In this document: positions 11,278 to 21,400 of the stretch, one piece after another
Layout of the letters: each line of letters begins with the position of its first letter
Position numbering within the stretch: the first letter of the stretch is position 1
Notes under the pieces: model-generated
What the model was told of the DNA's origin: nothing
Databases searched by the model: none
The model's input: only the letters and a program-made list of their open reading frames with translations
Program-made: the position numbers and the translations under genes
From: Phylloscopus collybita
Taxonomy: Eukaryota > Chordata > Aves > Passeriformes > Phylloscopidae
Length of the DNA stretch: 64,000 bases
Assembly: GCA_027886175.1 (NCBI GenBank)
Contig: JAJNNQ010000003.1
Coordinates: forward strand, 10,016,001-10,080,000
Direction: 5' to 3'

Positions 11278-11430
11278 CGGCGGGGGTGAGGACGGACAGA
11301 CGGACGAGCGGACGGATGGATGAGCACGGGGGGACAGACAGACTCACCGCGGAGCAGCGCCAGGCCCCGGGGCCGATCCGCTGCACCGGGGACGCGGGCT
11401 GCCCTGCACTGCCAAAATCCCTGCTCCCAG

Positions 11431-12427
11431 GTGAGTTGGAAGGGGCTGTTCCCCGTTCCCTCTGGCCCGGCGGGGCTGGCGCTGCCCGGCCGCAGCAGGG
11501 CCCCCGCAGCCCCGGCCCGGCCTCTCGGGACACTTTGCACAGTTACCGCAGGAAGAGAGCCCTGCCAGGCACGGGCAGGAGCTGCGGGAAACGACGTCTT
11601 TTCAACAAGTAAATCATCCCCGGGGGAAGAGGAGGGACCAGAGCTATGCCGGGACAGCCCATCAAGTGCGAGCTGGGATCCTGGAGAAGCTGCCACTCAT
11701 CCAAATAATGCGACTTACCGGGATGTGGTGTTAGTAAAGCAGAAGGTGAGACCGGCATGAGGGAGGGGGGAAGACAGCAGAGAGAAACTGAACATATTTA
11801 AATGCACAGCCCCAAACCCATGCAGTCCCACCTGAGCAGGGCTCTTGGGTTGAGGAGGCAGCTCCTGCCCTCCCAGAGCTGCCCCGGGCTCTAAGCAGTA
11901 TCCACATCTGCATCTCTTCCTTGGCCCACGGGACCTCCAGGATGATGAGGGGCAGGGACAAGGCAGGAGCAAGTGCTGGCTTCCTGGGACACAGCCACCC
12001 ACAGGCCCATCCAGACACCTTCTCAAGAGCAGAGACCTGCAAGGCCACGGCCAGGGGGAAACCTGACATTTCATCCTCCTCCCATCATTCACCCCTACAG
12101 CGCAGGCTTTTCAGAGTCAATGCTGTGACGGAGAGGCAGGAAGTAGGACATGAAAGGAGAGGGAGGTCTGGGGGCTTGCATACAGTTGTACTCCTCCACC
12201 TCGTTACCAGAGTCCTTACTCCAGTTGTCTGTGGTAAGGCAGGACTCAGCTGAGCAGCACGGTGAAGTTCAGATTTGCCACTGCACATCAACTACGTGGT
12301 ACTGGAGCTGCTACACACCAGCCCTGATGGAAAGAGGACAACAGCCTCCCTCCAGCTGCCCAAGCTCCATGGCCACAATACCACAACAGCGTCATGGCTT
12401 TGCAAGAAGTCACAAGAGAAGGTGAGT
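11431..12427. other. Intergenic sequence between the CpG island and the TFRC 3' end
   Basis: No exon, RNA gene or repeat family recognised. It lies just beyond the last TFRC poly(A) signal, so it is expected to be TFRC downstream flank. Confidence 0.4.
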
Positions 12428-12444
12428 ATTCAAGCTTCAAAATC

Positions 12445-12520
12445 TTTATTAAAGCAGACAGCAGGTAATCCAGAACTCCATAAGAGAAGCCGAGTGTTCA
12501 AGCTTCAAAAATACTTTATT
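12445..12520 (-). terminator. TFRC: TFRC poly(A) signals, two AATAAA copies in a duplicated unit
   Basis: On the minus strand AATAAA occurs at 12520-12515 and again at 12450-12445. Each sits inside a similar segment of about 50 bp (12497-12546 and 12429-12476; period about 68) that shares TTCAAGCTTCAAAA and GTAATCCAGAA or GATAATCCAGAA. Placed here, the TFRC 3'UTR would be about 3 kb long, in line with the long 3'UTR known for this gene. The cleavage sites themselves cannot be read, and which signal dominates is unknown. Confidence 0.65.
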
Positions 12521-13012
12521 CCAGCAAACAGCTGATAATCCAGAAACAGTTCAGCACCTCACAGCAGTCAGATGCCAGCACCGAGCAAGGCATCCCAACA
12601 TCCCCGTAGTCACAGCTGTGCTGCCTTGCCAGGAGACAAGCTTTGCCTTTTGTCTCTCTCTGCTGGCTATAAAGCACAAGATTAAGTCTGACATCAAGAT
12701 GCATGCAAACACCACAGTGAGGACTCCCAGACAGCAGCTCTTAGATGCCATCCAGAGAAATGCCACTAGAAAACACTAACACAGACAGGGCTGTAGGAAG
12801 TTAAAGAGTTAAGAAAAGTTAAGGAAGAGCAACAAGTTGCACAAGCCTGGGCATCAGGTTTCTAGGGACAGATGAAAATCCAGCCCTCCAAGCTAGTGAG
12901 CACTGAGCTCAGTAACTAGGCTGGGGGCCAGTCCCTGCCCACTCCTTGTGGAGCTCCAGCTGAACAGTGTTCTTTCCCTTAAGGATTACTACTGGGGCTC
13001 AGGTCACTCGCT

Positions 13013-13101
13013 CAGGTTAGGTTTAAATGCCAGATCAAACTGCAGAGTTTAGGTTAACACTAAGCTGCAGGTTAGGTTTAAATGCCAGATCAAACTGCAA
13101 A
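13013..13101. repeat. Direct tandem repeat, two copies, period 55 bp
   Basis: The stretch beginning CAGGTTAGGTTTAAATGCCA at 13013-13046 is repeated almost perfectly at 13068-13101. It lies in the distal TFRC 3'UTR, downstream of the IREs in mRNA order. Confidence 0.9.
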
Positions 13102-13721
13102 GTACAGGGCTGGTAGCAGCCGCTGGGAACAGGCAGCACAGTTTAGCAGGTGTCACACATCAGCAGTGCTCAGCTTCAGGTCACACAGCAGAGTGGCACC
13201 ATTAGAAAGCTACCACTGATTTTCCTCCCTCCAAGCAACACCCAAGGAAGCAAGATTGGAATTTCCATCCAGAACTGGAGAGTGAGCAGCTCATGCACAC
13301 ACCCCAGCACCCTCGCAGTGCCACAGCAGGCCAGCCTGTCAAAGTGTTACAGGCACCCATCCAGAGCAGTGACCAGAGCCCTCCAGACAGCCCCAGTCCC
13401 TACATTCACCTTTAACTCCTCAGATCTTTTTAACTGATTTGAATAAAGTTTACTACACCACAGAGCACAGAGTCTAACTAGCCTAGTTTCCACTAAACAC
13501 TCAAGCACTGCTCCCGTGACTGGAGGCAGGAAGCCAATTCAAGACACAGCTAATTGAAACAGTTCAGCCTACGGAGAAGGAAGAGTAAGGATGTACATAA
13601 CAGACTGAAGTTTGTATCTGCATCACCACAGGAGAGTGAAAAATAGAACTGCAGGAAATTAATCCATGTTAGATACTAACCATCAAGCTTCACAGATGAC
13701 ATTGCGTGATAAGCATAGAAC

Positions 13722-13750
13722 AATTATGGGAAACACTGTCCCCGATAATT
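13722..13750 (-). promoter_or_regulatory. Iron-responsive element E (distal)
   Basis: On the minus strand the CAGTGT loop is closed by a five-pair upper stem (GGGGA with TTCCC). Then come the unpaired bulge C and a lower stem AATTAT/ATAATT. This is the canonical IRP1/IRP2 binding hairpin. Confidence 0.95.
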
Positions 13751-13770
13751 ACGTACACCCATAGTGCAAC

Positions 13771-13795
13771 ATATGGAGGTCACTGCCTCCGATAT
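13771..13795 (-). promoter_or_regulatory. Iron-responsive element D
   Basis: The minus strand has loop CAGTGA, upper stem GGAGG/CCTCC (five Watson-Crick pairs), bulged C and lower stem ATAT/ATAT. It lies only 20 nt from element E. Confidence 0.95.
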
Positions 13796-13833
13796 AACAC
13801 TGTGGTAGGCAAAAACTACCTTGTTCTTTACAC

Positions 13834-13860
13834 ATTATGGGAGACACTGCCCCCGATAAT
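13834..13860 (-). promoter_or_regulatory. Iron-responsive element C
   Basis: The minus strand has loop CAGTGT, upper stem GGGGG/CTCCC (with one G-U pair), bulged C and lower stem ATTAT/ATAAT. One copy of the duplicated 190-bp block starts 4 nt away on its 5' side in the mRNA. Confidence 0.95.
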
Positions 13861-13864
13861 GTCA

Positions 13865-14054
13865 GTTAGGTTTCATGATACATAAGGTACTGGAAGTTTG
13901 CAGGAAGCTGCCGTTTAAAAATCGTGCCAATGCCTAATCTGAGGTACAGGGAGTTTGTGTGTGTTGCCACAGGTGGAACTAGGGCTACACAGCAAGGCCC
14001 TCTGCTGGGACCAGGGCCAGGAAGGAAGCTGTGCTCCCTGTGAGAGCACACAGC
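13865..14054. repeat. 190-bp block, copy 1, between IRE B and IRE C
   Basis: Starting GTTAGGTTTCATGATA and ending with a short hairpin (GTGCTC...GAGAGCAC), this block matches 15241-15433 at roughly nine of ten positions. There is one 3-nt length difference. Both copies are in the TFRC 3'UTR in the same orientation. It is not a repeat family I recognise. Confidence 0.93.
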
Positions 14055-14372
14055 ATCCAGAAAGGGGAGCAGGAAAAAGTCTGAAGCCCACAGAGGGGCA
14101 CAGACCCTGCATGGAAGACAAATTTCGAGTATTGGAATTTCCACCCAGCTTTTCAGCATTTCAAGGATTATTTTGGAGTGCAACCTGGAGACTCACTACC
14201 AGGTTTGCCAGTTTCTTCCAGAGGGATGTTTTTGCCACAGAAAGCTTAATTGCTAGTTTCCCAAAACTTTTTGAGGGGCTTGTTTTGATTATTTTAAATG
14301 CAAAGTTCCAGTATCATGTTTGATTGTAATAGCAGATGCTGCTTTATTCAAAAACGACAGTATAACTGTCAT

Positions 14373-14401
14373 AATTATGGAAGGCACTGCTTCCGATAAT
14401 T
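14373..14401 (-). promoter_or_regulatory. Iron-responsive element B
   Basis: The minus strand has loop CAGTGC, a perfect upper stem GGAAG/CTTCC, bulged C and a lower stem AATTAT/ATAATT. It is separated from element C by about 510 nt. That interval holds the region where regulated cleavage is known to occur in TFRC mRNAs. Confidence 0.95.
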
Positions 14402-14423
14402 ATCTTCTATAAAAAAACTCACC

Positions 14424-14452
14424 ATTTATAGTGAACACTGTCACTGATAAAT
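14424..14452 (-). promoter_or_regulatory. Iron-responsive element A (proximal to the stop codon)
   Basis: The minus strand has loop CAGTGT, upper stem AGTGA/TCACT, bulged C and a long A/T lower stem ATTTAT/ATAAAT. It is the first IRE after the stop codon, about 1.0 kb downstream of it. Confidence 0.95.
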
Positions 14453-15240
14453 AAATAAAGAAATAAATATCTCAGTGCCAAACAAGAGCCCACCTGCAAA
14501 ATGACATCAGTCAAACAGGCCAACAAGAGACTTAATTTCACACAAGGCCCCTGAGCAGCAAGGTCTGAAGTGCCAGTCCAAAGCCATTTCTCAGTGCTGC
14601 AGGACTCAATGCTGAGGTGCCAGCCGAGGATATCAAGGGGACTTTGGATAATCTTTGGGTCATTTTCCGTGGGTATTGATACCTGCCTTGGCAGAAGCAA
14701 GCCTGCAAGATGTCACTGGGACCCTGCTGTTGAGTAAAGGCAGGCTGGGCACTTCAGAGCTTGCTGATAATCCAGCACTTGTGGGCTATTACTACATTGT
14801 TTCATTTTTGAACTGCAGCTCTCTGCAGCTTCCTGCCAGAGAAGGGATCCTCATTACAAGTGTTCTGAGGAATCCATTCCCTGTTCTCTCACTAGGTTTA
14901 GATGGTCAACAATTAACAGCCTGAATAGATGAGGTACCTCCCCACTTAAGGTACCAGTTCAGGAAACACCTGAGCTCTTAGTTTTTAAGTACACTGGAGG
15001 CAGGAAATCCCATAAGCAGCTGTACATGGACCAGTTTGGACCGTGGTTAGGTGGGAGCCTGCTCAGAAGAGACTTCGTGATAATCTTGGTACTACTTTAA
15101 AACTGCCTCCTGTGAATTTGGCAAGGTGAGATTTAAATTTTATGCTCAACTTTGGTCAAAAACGTTTTGTTGCCAGAATATCTACAGGGAAGTAATGCCA
15201 TGTTAGGGAGTGGGTTTCACTTAAGTTTCAAGGGGTTTTG

Positions 15241-15433
15241 GTTAGGTTTCACAATATATAAGGTACTGGAAGTCTACAAGAAGCTGCCATTTAAAAATCA
15301 TGCCAATGCCTAATCTGAGGTACAGGGAGTTTGTGTGTGTTGCTGCTACAGGTGGAACTAGATCTACACAGCAAGGCCCTCTGCTGGGGCCAGGGCCAGG
15401 AAGGAAACTGTGCTCCCCACGAGAGCACACAGC
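15241..15433. repeat. 190-bp block, copy 2, just after the TFRC stop codon
   Basis: Second copy of the block at 13865-14054. In the mRNA it begins about 40 nt after the stop codon at 15475. Unlike copy 1 it has no IRE next to it, so the duplication did not include an IRE or the IRE was lost. Confidence 0.93.
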
Positions 15434-15474
15434 TCTCCTGTACCTTAGATGGGTAATCCAGGCGTTTGCTGTGT

Positions 15475-18400
15475 CTAGATTTCGTTGTCTGTATTCCAGA
15501 TATCACCCACTAGAGCATTGGCAGCCCCTTTAATGGTCCAGGTCGCCAGAGCCAGCTGCTCTTTCAGCTCATTCACATCCATGCTGGTCTTGTTGGCTCC
15601 CAGCTGCTCCAGGTTCTCCAGCAGACTCTGCAGGGTGTGGCTGCCTTTGCCGAAGAAGATGTGGCGGAAGGGAGCATCTTTTGGTGAGAGGAATGGGGAG
15701 AGGAAGTCGTATTCCACCTGAGCAGAGGTGCAAATTTAGGGTTATACTCTCACCTCCCAAGTTCTTCTTTCCTTATCTGCCCCAACAGAAGATGCCAACC
15801 TCTGATCCCCACTCAGCTCTTTCCCACAGCAGCTCTGCAAGGGCCAGACCCTCTCTCGTGAGCAAGCCATCATGTTGCCACTAAGCAAGTGGAGAAGACG
15901 CCAGTCTGCACAGTGCCCATGGCCCCTTAGGGAAAGGCCCATCCCAGCCAGCACTCTCTGCAAAGCTTTGTGAAGGAAGAAAAACCAGTTGAAGACACCC
16001 ACCTTCATCATCCTGTCATTCAGGGCTCTGCGGACAATCCTGTTCTCCCTGTCACTGTTTGCGATGTCTCTTCTCAGTGCATCTGCAGCTCGCTGGAAGT
16101 CTCCACGGGCAAAATACAGCCAGTTCAAGGTCAGCCCCAGTGCCTGCAAGGGAGGAGCTGTTAGCAAACCTGATTTTCTTCTTTTGCTGGTCTCTTAGTA
16201 AAAGAAAGTGTTGAGTTTTTTGGGTTTTTTTTTTTGGCAGTTTAGCCAAGTAGCAGAACAAGTTCCTGGCAGGCTCTTATGAGGTCACTCCCTACCCACA
16301 GTTTCTTGTCGATTTTCAGCAGGGGTTTAAATGAGATGCAAACCTGCACTATACTGTGAATGATAACCAGAGAAGAAACTGTTCACATCCATTTCCTCAA
16401 GAGCTCACAACACCCAGATCAGCTAAATCTGTCTGCCACAGCTACTCTGCCTGCACTGCTCCATAAGGAACATCAATTCTGGTCACACTTCGCTACCTTT
16501 TTATGTCTAAAGGGGAAAGGTGGCCATCCTGCTGTATCCACTGGCTTGGGGCCTTATTAGCACATGGCCCCATGATCAACAGGGATTTGGTGAAATCAGA
16601 GTCCTTCTAACCTTCACATCGGCATCAAATTGCCAAAGCTTCTCCTGGAACGATAGCAATTCGTCACTGTATCTGTCGAAGTCCAGGAAGAGCTCATGGT
16701 CATGGGTCAGCCTGAGAGCTATTTGTCCAGCAACTTCTGCAGCAGTACGCATGAGAGGATACAACATGCCAGTCTTCTCCTTCAGGTTAGCCAAAGTGTC
16801 CTCAGTAGTGCCCAAAAAGGAATATTCATCATCTTCCTGCAGGAAAGAAGGTATTAGTTAGCCAAGAAGGCAGTTAGCCAAGAAAGCCTTTCCAGTCAGA
16901 CTTTTTTCATCCCCAGCCACAGGTTACTCGTTACCTCCACCACATCCCATCTCCCTGTGCTAAGGAGCAAAGACTCAAGTGGCAAAACTCCAAAGTACTG
17001 GGAAGGGAATGGAGCTCTTGTATTTCATCCCTGACAGCTTTCAGTGACCAGCAGGATGTTCTGCTTGTTATTTAGACCTGAAGACATACAGACCTTCATC
17101 CCCTCAGAGTTCACTGTAGAAGAGCAGGTGGGCAAATCTCTCCACCCAGTCTGGTATGTGCTTGCAGCACCCTTCAACCCTTCCTGTCAGCATAACTCAA
17201 GTGTTTTTGTGAAACAAGTCTGACACTAACAAAGCCCAAACATTCCTAAGAGAGGCAGCTGCTATCACTAAGGCTCCCAGCTGCACACTGCAGTAACAGG
17301 GCAGGCTGTTGGGCTGATGTTACCCCCAAGCTGTAGCAGCAGACCGGAACAGTCTGAGGTAAGTACTTGCTCTGGGGCAATGATACTGCTTCCACAATGC
17401 CCTCTCTGCTTGCTGACCAGCAGGCTGTAGAAGAGTCTTTCACTGATGCAGCAACAGCTTGACATCTTTCTATTGCTTTTAGCTTCTGATTCATTGACAG
17501 CTGAGCCTCCAGAAAAGCAAGAGACCCTCTCCCCAAAAACCTGCAAGTATTCAGTACTTTGGAACAGAGACTGTAGGCCAGCCTTGTCCCAGGAACAATC
17601 CTGACAGCACGTACTGCCACAGCTACCAGGTCCAGAGGCTGCACCTCCTCCTTCTGAGAGGCTCTTGCAAGGACACTGAGCTTGGACAGCACCCTTTGCT
17701 CTGCCATCCTGGAGAGCAGATATCCTTACAGCACTCTGCATGGAATGAGCACACCAGGCAAGCACACATTACTTACATCGTAGAAACCAAAGGAAACCAC
17801 TGGGATTCCTGAGTAGGCCAGAAAAGGGAACGCTGCATTATCCAGATCAAGGGGAACGCTGCAGAAGATAAGCACTGAGTAGTTACCAACTGGTTTGGGC
17901 ACCCCAGGAGAAAAGCTACAAGCTCTACAATTGAAGCTCTGAGCCAAGAGAACTCTAGATGAGACTGAAGGAGTCCCAACCAAATCCCTGGTCCTACTTG
18001 TCCATTCCCTGCCACTTGGACTTGGTAAAAGGCTGTTCCTGTCCTGCAGGAAGGTGTTGGAGCTGCCTCAGCCAGCTTGGGGCAGCAGTTAGTGCTGTAC
18101 TGTTCATGCTTGCCTGACCCCATGTCAGAAGGTAGAGCCCACCACAGACAGCAGTATGACATTCCAGCAGAATCCATATTGTTTGCTCCTTTATGGAGAT
18201 CTGCTTTCCCAAAGAGATGGATGACAATACTTACACTCTCTTTATCCAGTCAGAGCCAACTCTCTTAGACAAGTCCAAATTCGTTGCAGGGTCCTTTACC
18301 TGCACAGAGATGACAGTCACTGCACTTGTTCTGACCTCTCCTTGGGCTTCCAGGTCCATCCTGGAGCTTACACTGCTGTGCACATGCCAGAGTCAGGTGT

Positions 18401-21400
18401 GCTCCCCTGACCTTTCTCCATACTGGCACATCTGCCACTGAACTGTGGCATTTGCTGATTTTAGACTCTGCATGTGTGAACTGCCATTCCCAGAGCCCAG
18501 CTGATTTCAGACAGAGCCTTCCAGAATATCCCAGGTTTTTCTCCTAAATGGGTCTTTCTCCTCAGAAGGTGTCAAGTGGGCAAAGTGACCCAGGACAGCT
18601 CTGTCTGCTCTCAGTTCCTCCTTAAAACCACAGTCACCTTGATCAGAACAAGGCCCTTCAACTCACCCTCTTCATAGTTGCCTCCAGCAATGAGTACAGC
18701 AACGGGCTAGCAGAAATCTTCACATGTCTGGAGCCTGCAGAAAATGAAAGGGTATTTGACATACTGGCACAATCAACCACTACTGCTAGAGCTGCCCACC
18801 CCTGATCTACAGCTACAGTTGCCAAAGGACCTTCAACAGACACAGGACAGTCTACTGGGATTTAGCAGAGCAGACTCCTCATGGCTTAGTCTGTATCAGC
18901 CTCCCAGCTTCAATGACAGCAGGAGAATAAATGGAGTCATGCCAGTCGTCAACCAAACACCCACCAGCCACCTCTGGCACAGCTCCCATTCCTAGAGGTT
19001 AAGGTATGTCTGTTCAAGCTGTTCTAGTCCCACCCAATTTCAAGAAACTCAAAGAGCAGCAGGTTACCCAGGACTGCAGTATCCAAGTTGATGTAAGTGA
19101 AGGCTTTGGCGTGCAGCGTGGTGGAGTACCCCTAGAACAAAACAAGTATTTTAACAATGAGCAGTACCAGTCCAACAGCGGGATGCTTAATCCGCAGGAA
19201 CAACTGCACAGTCATCCTGCCGAGCTCTATTAAACAACCAGTACCTCCAACCACTCGGTAGCACCCACAGCTCCGTACTCTCCCGCACTCCAGCTGGCAA
19301 AGATAATGCTGCGCCGTGGTCTGTAGTCATCTGCAAAGAGAGAGAGGCTGAGATGTCTGCCCTCCCCCCACGGAGATGCAGATTAGCACTGCGGGCCTGG
19401 GATGATGAATTGCCCGCTCCTCAGACAGCGCTGCTGCAGAGAAATGTGCACATTGCACAGACACGGTTCCCTGCCCCCACGTGCTGCAGAACTGTGCAGG
19501 AGAACAATGCTGTCTGCATTTCCACTCTCTTTTGTTTAGCTGCCTGAGCCCAAAATTAGCCCTGGAGACAAGTGTTCTCACACTAACTGCCACCATGCAG
19601 TCCCCACTGCTCCAGACACTTCAGAATTCTCCCATTTAGGCCTGGCTGTCCAACAGAGAGCTCAAGTTTAAGGTTTGCATCCTGTGTTATCCAAGGACAC
19701 TCTTGCATTTCAGCCATACCAGATACAGGCAGGCAAGTCCCTTGGAAATGAATGCTCATTGCAGGCAAGTTGTATTGGACAAGTAACAGCTTCTCAGGAA
19801 GCTTTGTCAGATTCCCTACACCTTCTAAAGAACTGCTTTGCAGCTGGGCTCTCTGGTGTTAACACACAGAGAGCTGGACACCTCCCACCCTCGTGCTTTT
19901 GTTGAGGAATGTTTACCATTTTTCACCATGTCGGAGATCACGCGGGCAAGTTCCAACAAGATGGCAGTGCCAACACCAGCCTTGGCTGCTCCTGGCCCCC
20001 AGGAGTCCCTCTGGGCTCCGAGCACAACGTACCGATCTGGAAAGGAGACAAGATCAGGACTGAGCTGCAAGCTTCAGACTGCAAATACCATTTATGAGAA
20101 GAGCAGCTTTCAGCTTCTGTACTAGGAGGAGAGTCTGCAGTCTGATCCCTGAATCTGGCACAGCGAGTGCTTTCATTTAGCCTTTCCCTGGCAGCACGGT
20201 TCAGATTTCTCTTTGATCCTCAGGGGAAGGCCTTGGTTCTGCTGAGAAAGAACTGGCGTCTGTCTGGGAGCAGCTGTCACATTCCAACAACCACAGGAGA
20301 GGAAGGGTTCCTCTCAAGACTGAGCCACAATGCAGCTGCTATTACCTGGTTCTTCAAATCCCTTGATAACACCAAAGATGTTCAGAATCTTCCTATCCAC
20401 CATAACGTTGTTCACAGTCAGTTTCACTGTCATCTTGCTGTCGTCGCTCACTGTCACCTTACATCCCATGATACCAGGTGTCCAGTCTGGAAGGCATTTT
20501 TCTCCATCCATTTTTCTGAGAGAAAAAGGAAGAGCTTTTGAACTCATTATCCAGCTCTGACCTCGTTTAGCTGTTGTGTGAAAAATGCACACCTGCAACT
20601 GCAGGTGCAACCCCGTTCAGGGCCTGCCTAGGAGAGGGTTTGCAATTCTGTACCACTAATTATGCAGGGAGGGGTAGAATGCAGAGGCCAAGAGGAATCC
20701 AACACTAGATTAAGTTCAATCTTTAAGACATGAGACATGGACACAAGTGACTCTTCTCCAGCCAACTCCAGAACATGCTCCTGCCACACACAGCAGAGAG
20801 CAGCAGAGAGCTCTCTGTCTCACATCATCCTCACTCCTGCAAGAGGCCACAGCACCTCGGTCTGCAAGACAGGAGAAACACTTACCCAAACAGTTTGGCT
20901 GCTGTTTCTCTAGAGATAGTTTGAACAGGAATGTGAGGTAGTCCAGAAGATTCCACTGGTGGGAACTGGGTGTGGTTGAAAGAAGGGAAGCCTGGGGTGA
21001 AAGGGTCTCCAGTTCCAAGGTGGGCCTGTGAAAAGCAAGAGGAGTCCTCTAGTCTCACCAGAGTCCAACAGTTTTCATCTACACAAGGGCACTGCTGAGC
21101 CAGAGGCCTGCAGGACTGCCCCGGGCTGCAGCCCACAGCCACAGAGGTTCTCAAGAACAAACAGGGGAACCAGTAACATACTCACATGTCCAAAGGGGGC
21201 ATATGAATCTGCCTTCTTATTATTTGAGGGGCCCGGGTACATCAGGACACCAACTGCTCCTTCCTTTTTGGCATTTGCAACCTGCAGCAAAGAGAAGCAT
21301 TAACTGCACATCTGCACTGCAAGCAAGGGGAGTCCAGGCAAAAACATGGAGTAATGGTGTGAAGGGTTGTGCTCAGTGCCCAACTCCACAACAGATTTTA

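Larger units (their letters stand above)
10140..11430. promoter_or_regulatory. Strong CpG island, probable promoter, gene not identified
   Basis: Very high G+C and CpG density persist over more than 1.2 kb. A CTTAAAGG box (about 11247) and a perfect TTACGTAA palindrome (11270-11277) mark a likely core promoter near the right end. Direction is unclear. Minus-strand transcription would run toward TNK2. A plus-strand start is also possible, because a short ATG frame at 11316-11430 ends exactly at a good donor (CCCAG then GTGAGT). Stop codons are so rare here that several long frames overlap on both strands, which weakens any coding claim. Confidence 0.6.
12430..15474 (-). other. TFRC: TFRC 3' untranslated region
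   Basis: About 3 kb follows the TFRC stop codon on the minus strand. It contains five iron-responsive elements in two groups: A and B at 14.37-14.45 kb, C to E at 13.72-13.86 kb. It also contains a 190-bp block present twice, a 55-bp tandem repeat and the duplicated poly(A) unit. In TFRC mRNA, IRP1 and IRP2 bound to these hairpins block endonucleolytic decay when iron is low. The extent is inferred from the stop codon and the poly(A) signals. Confidence 0.85.

Noticed and set aside
9956..11696. Very long overlapping open frames on both strands (up to about 495 codons) through the GC-rich island.
   Set aside because: All are Gly/Arg/Pro/Ala-rich and overlap in several frames at once, which is what stop-poor high-GC DNA gives by chance. 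Only the minus frame at 10376-11101 was kept, with low confidence.
13834..15433. A possible sixth IRE next to the second copy of the 190-bp block.
   Set aside because: The sequence on the corresponding side of 15241 has no CAGTGN loop with a bulged-C stem, so the IRE was not duplicated with the block.
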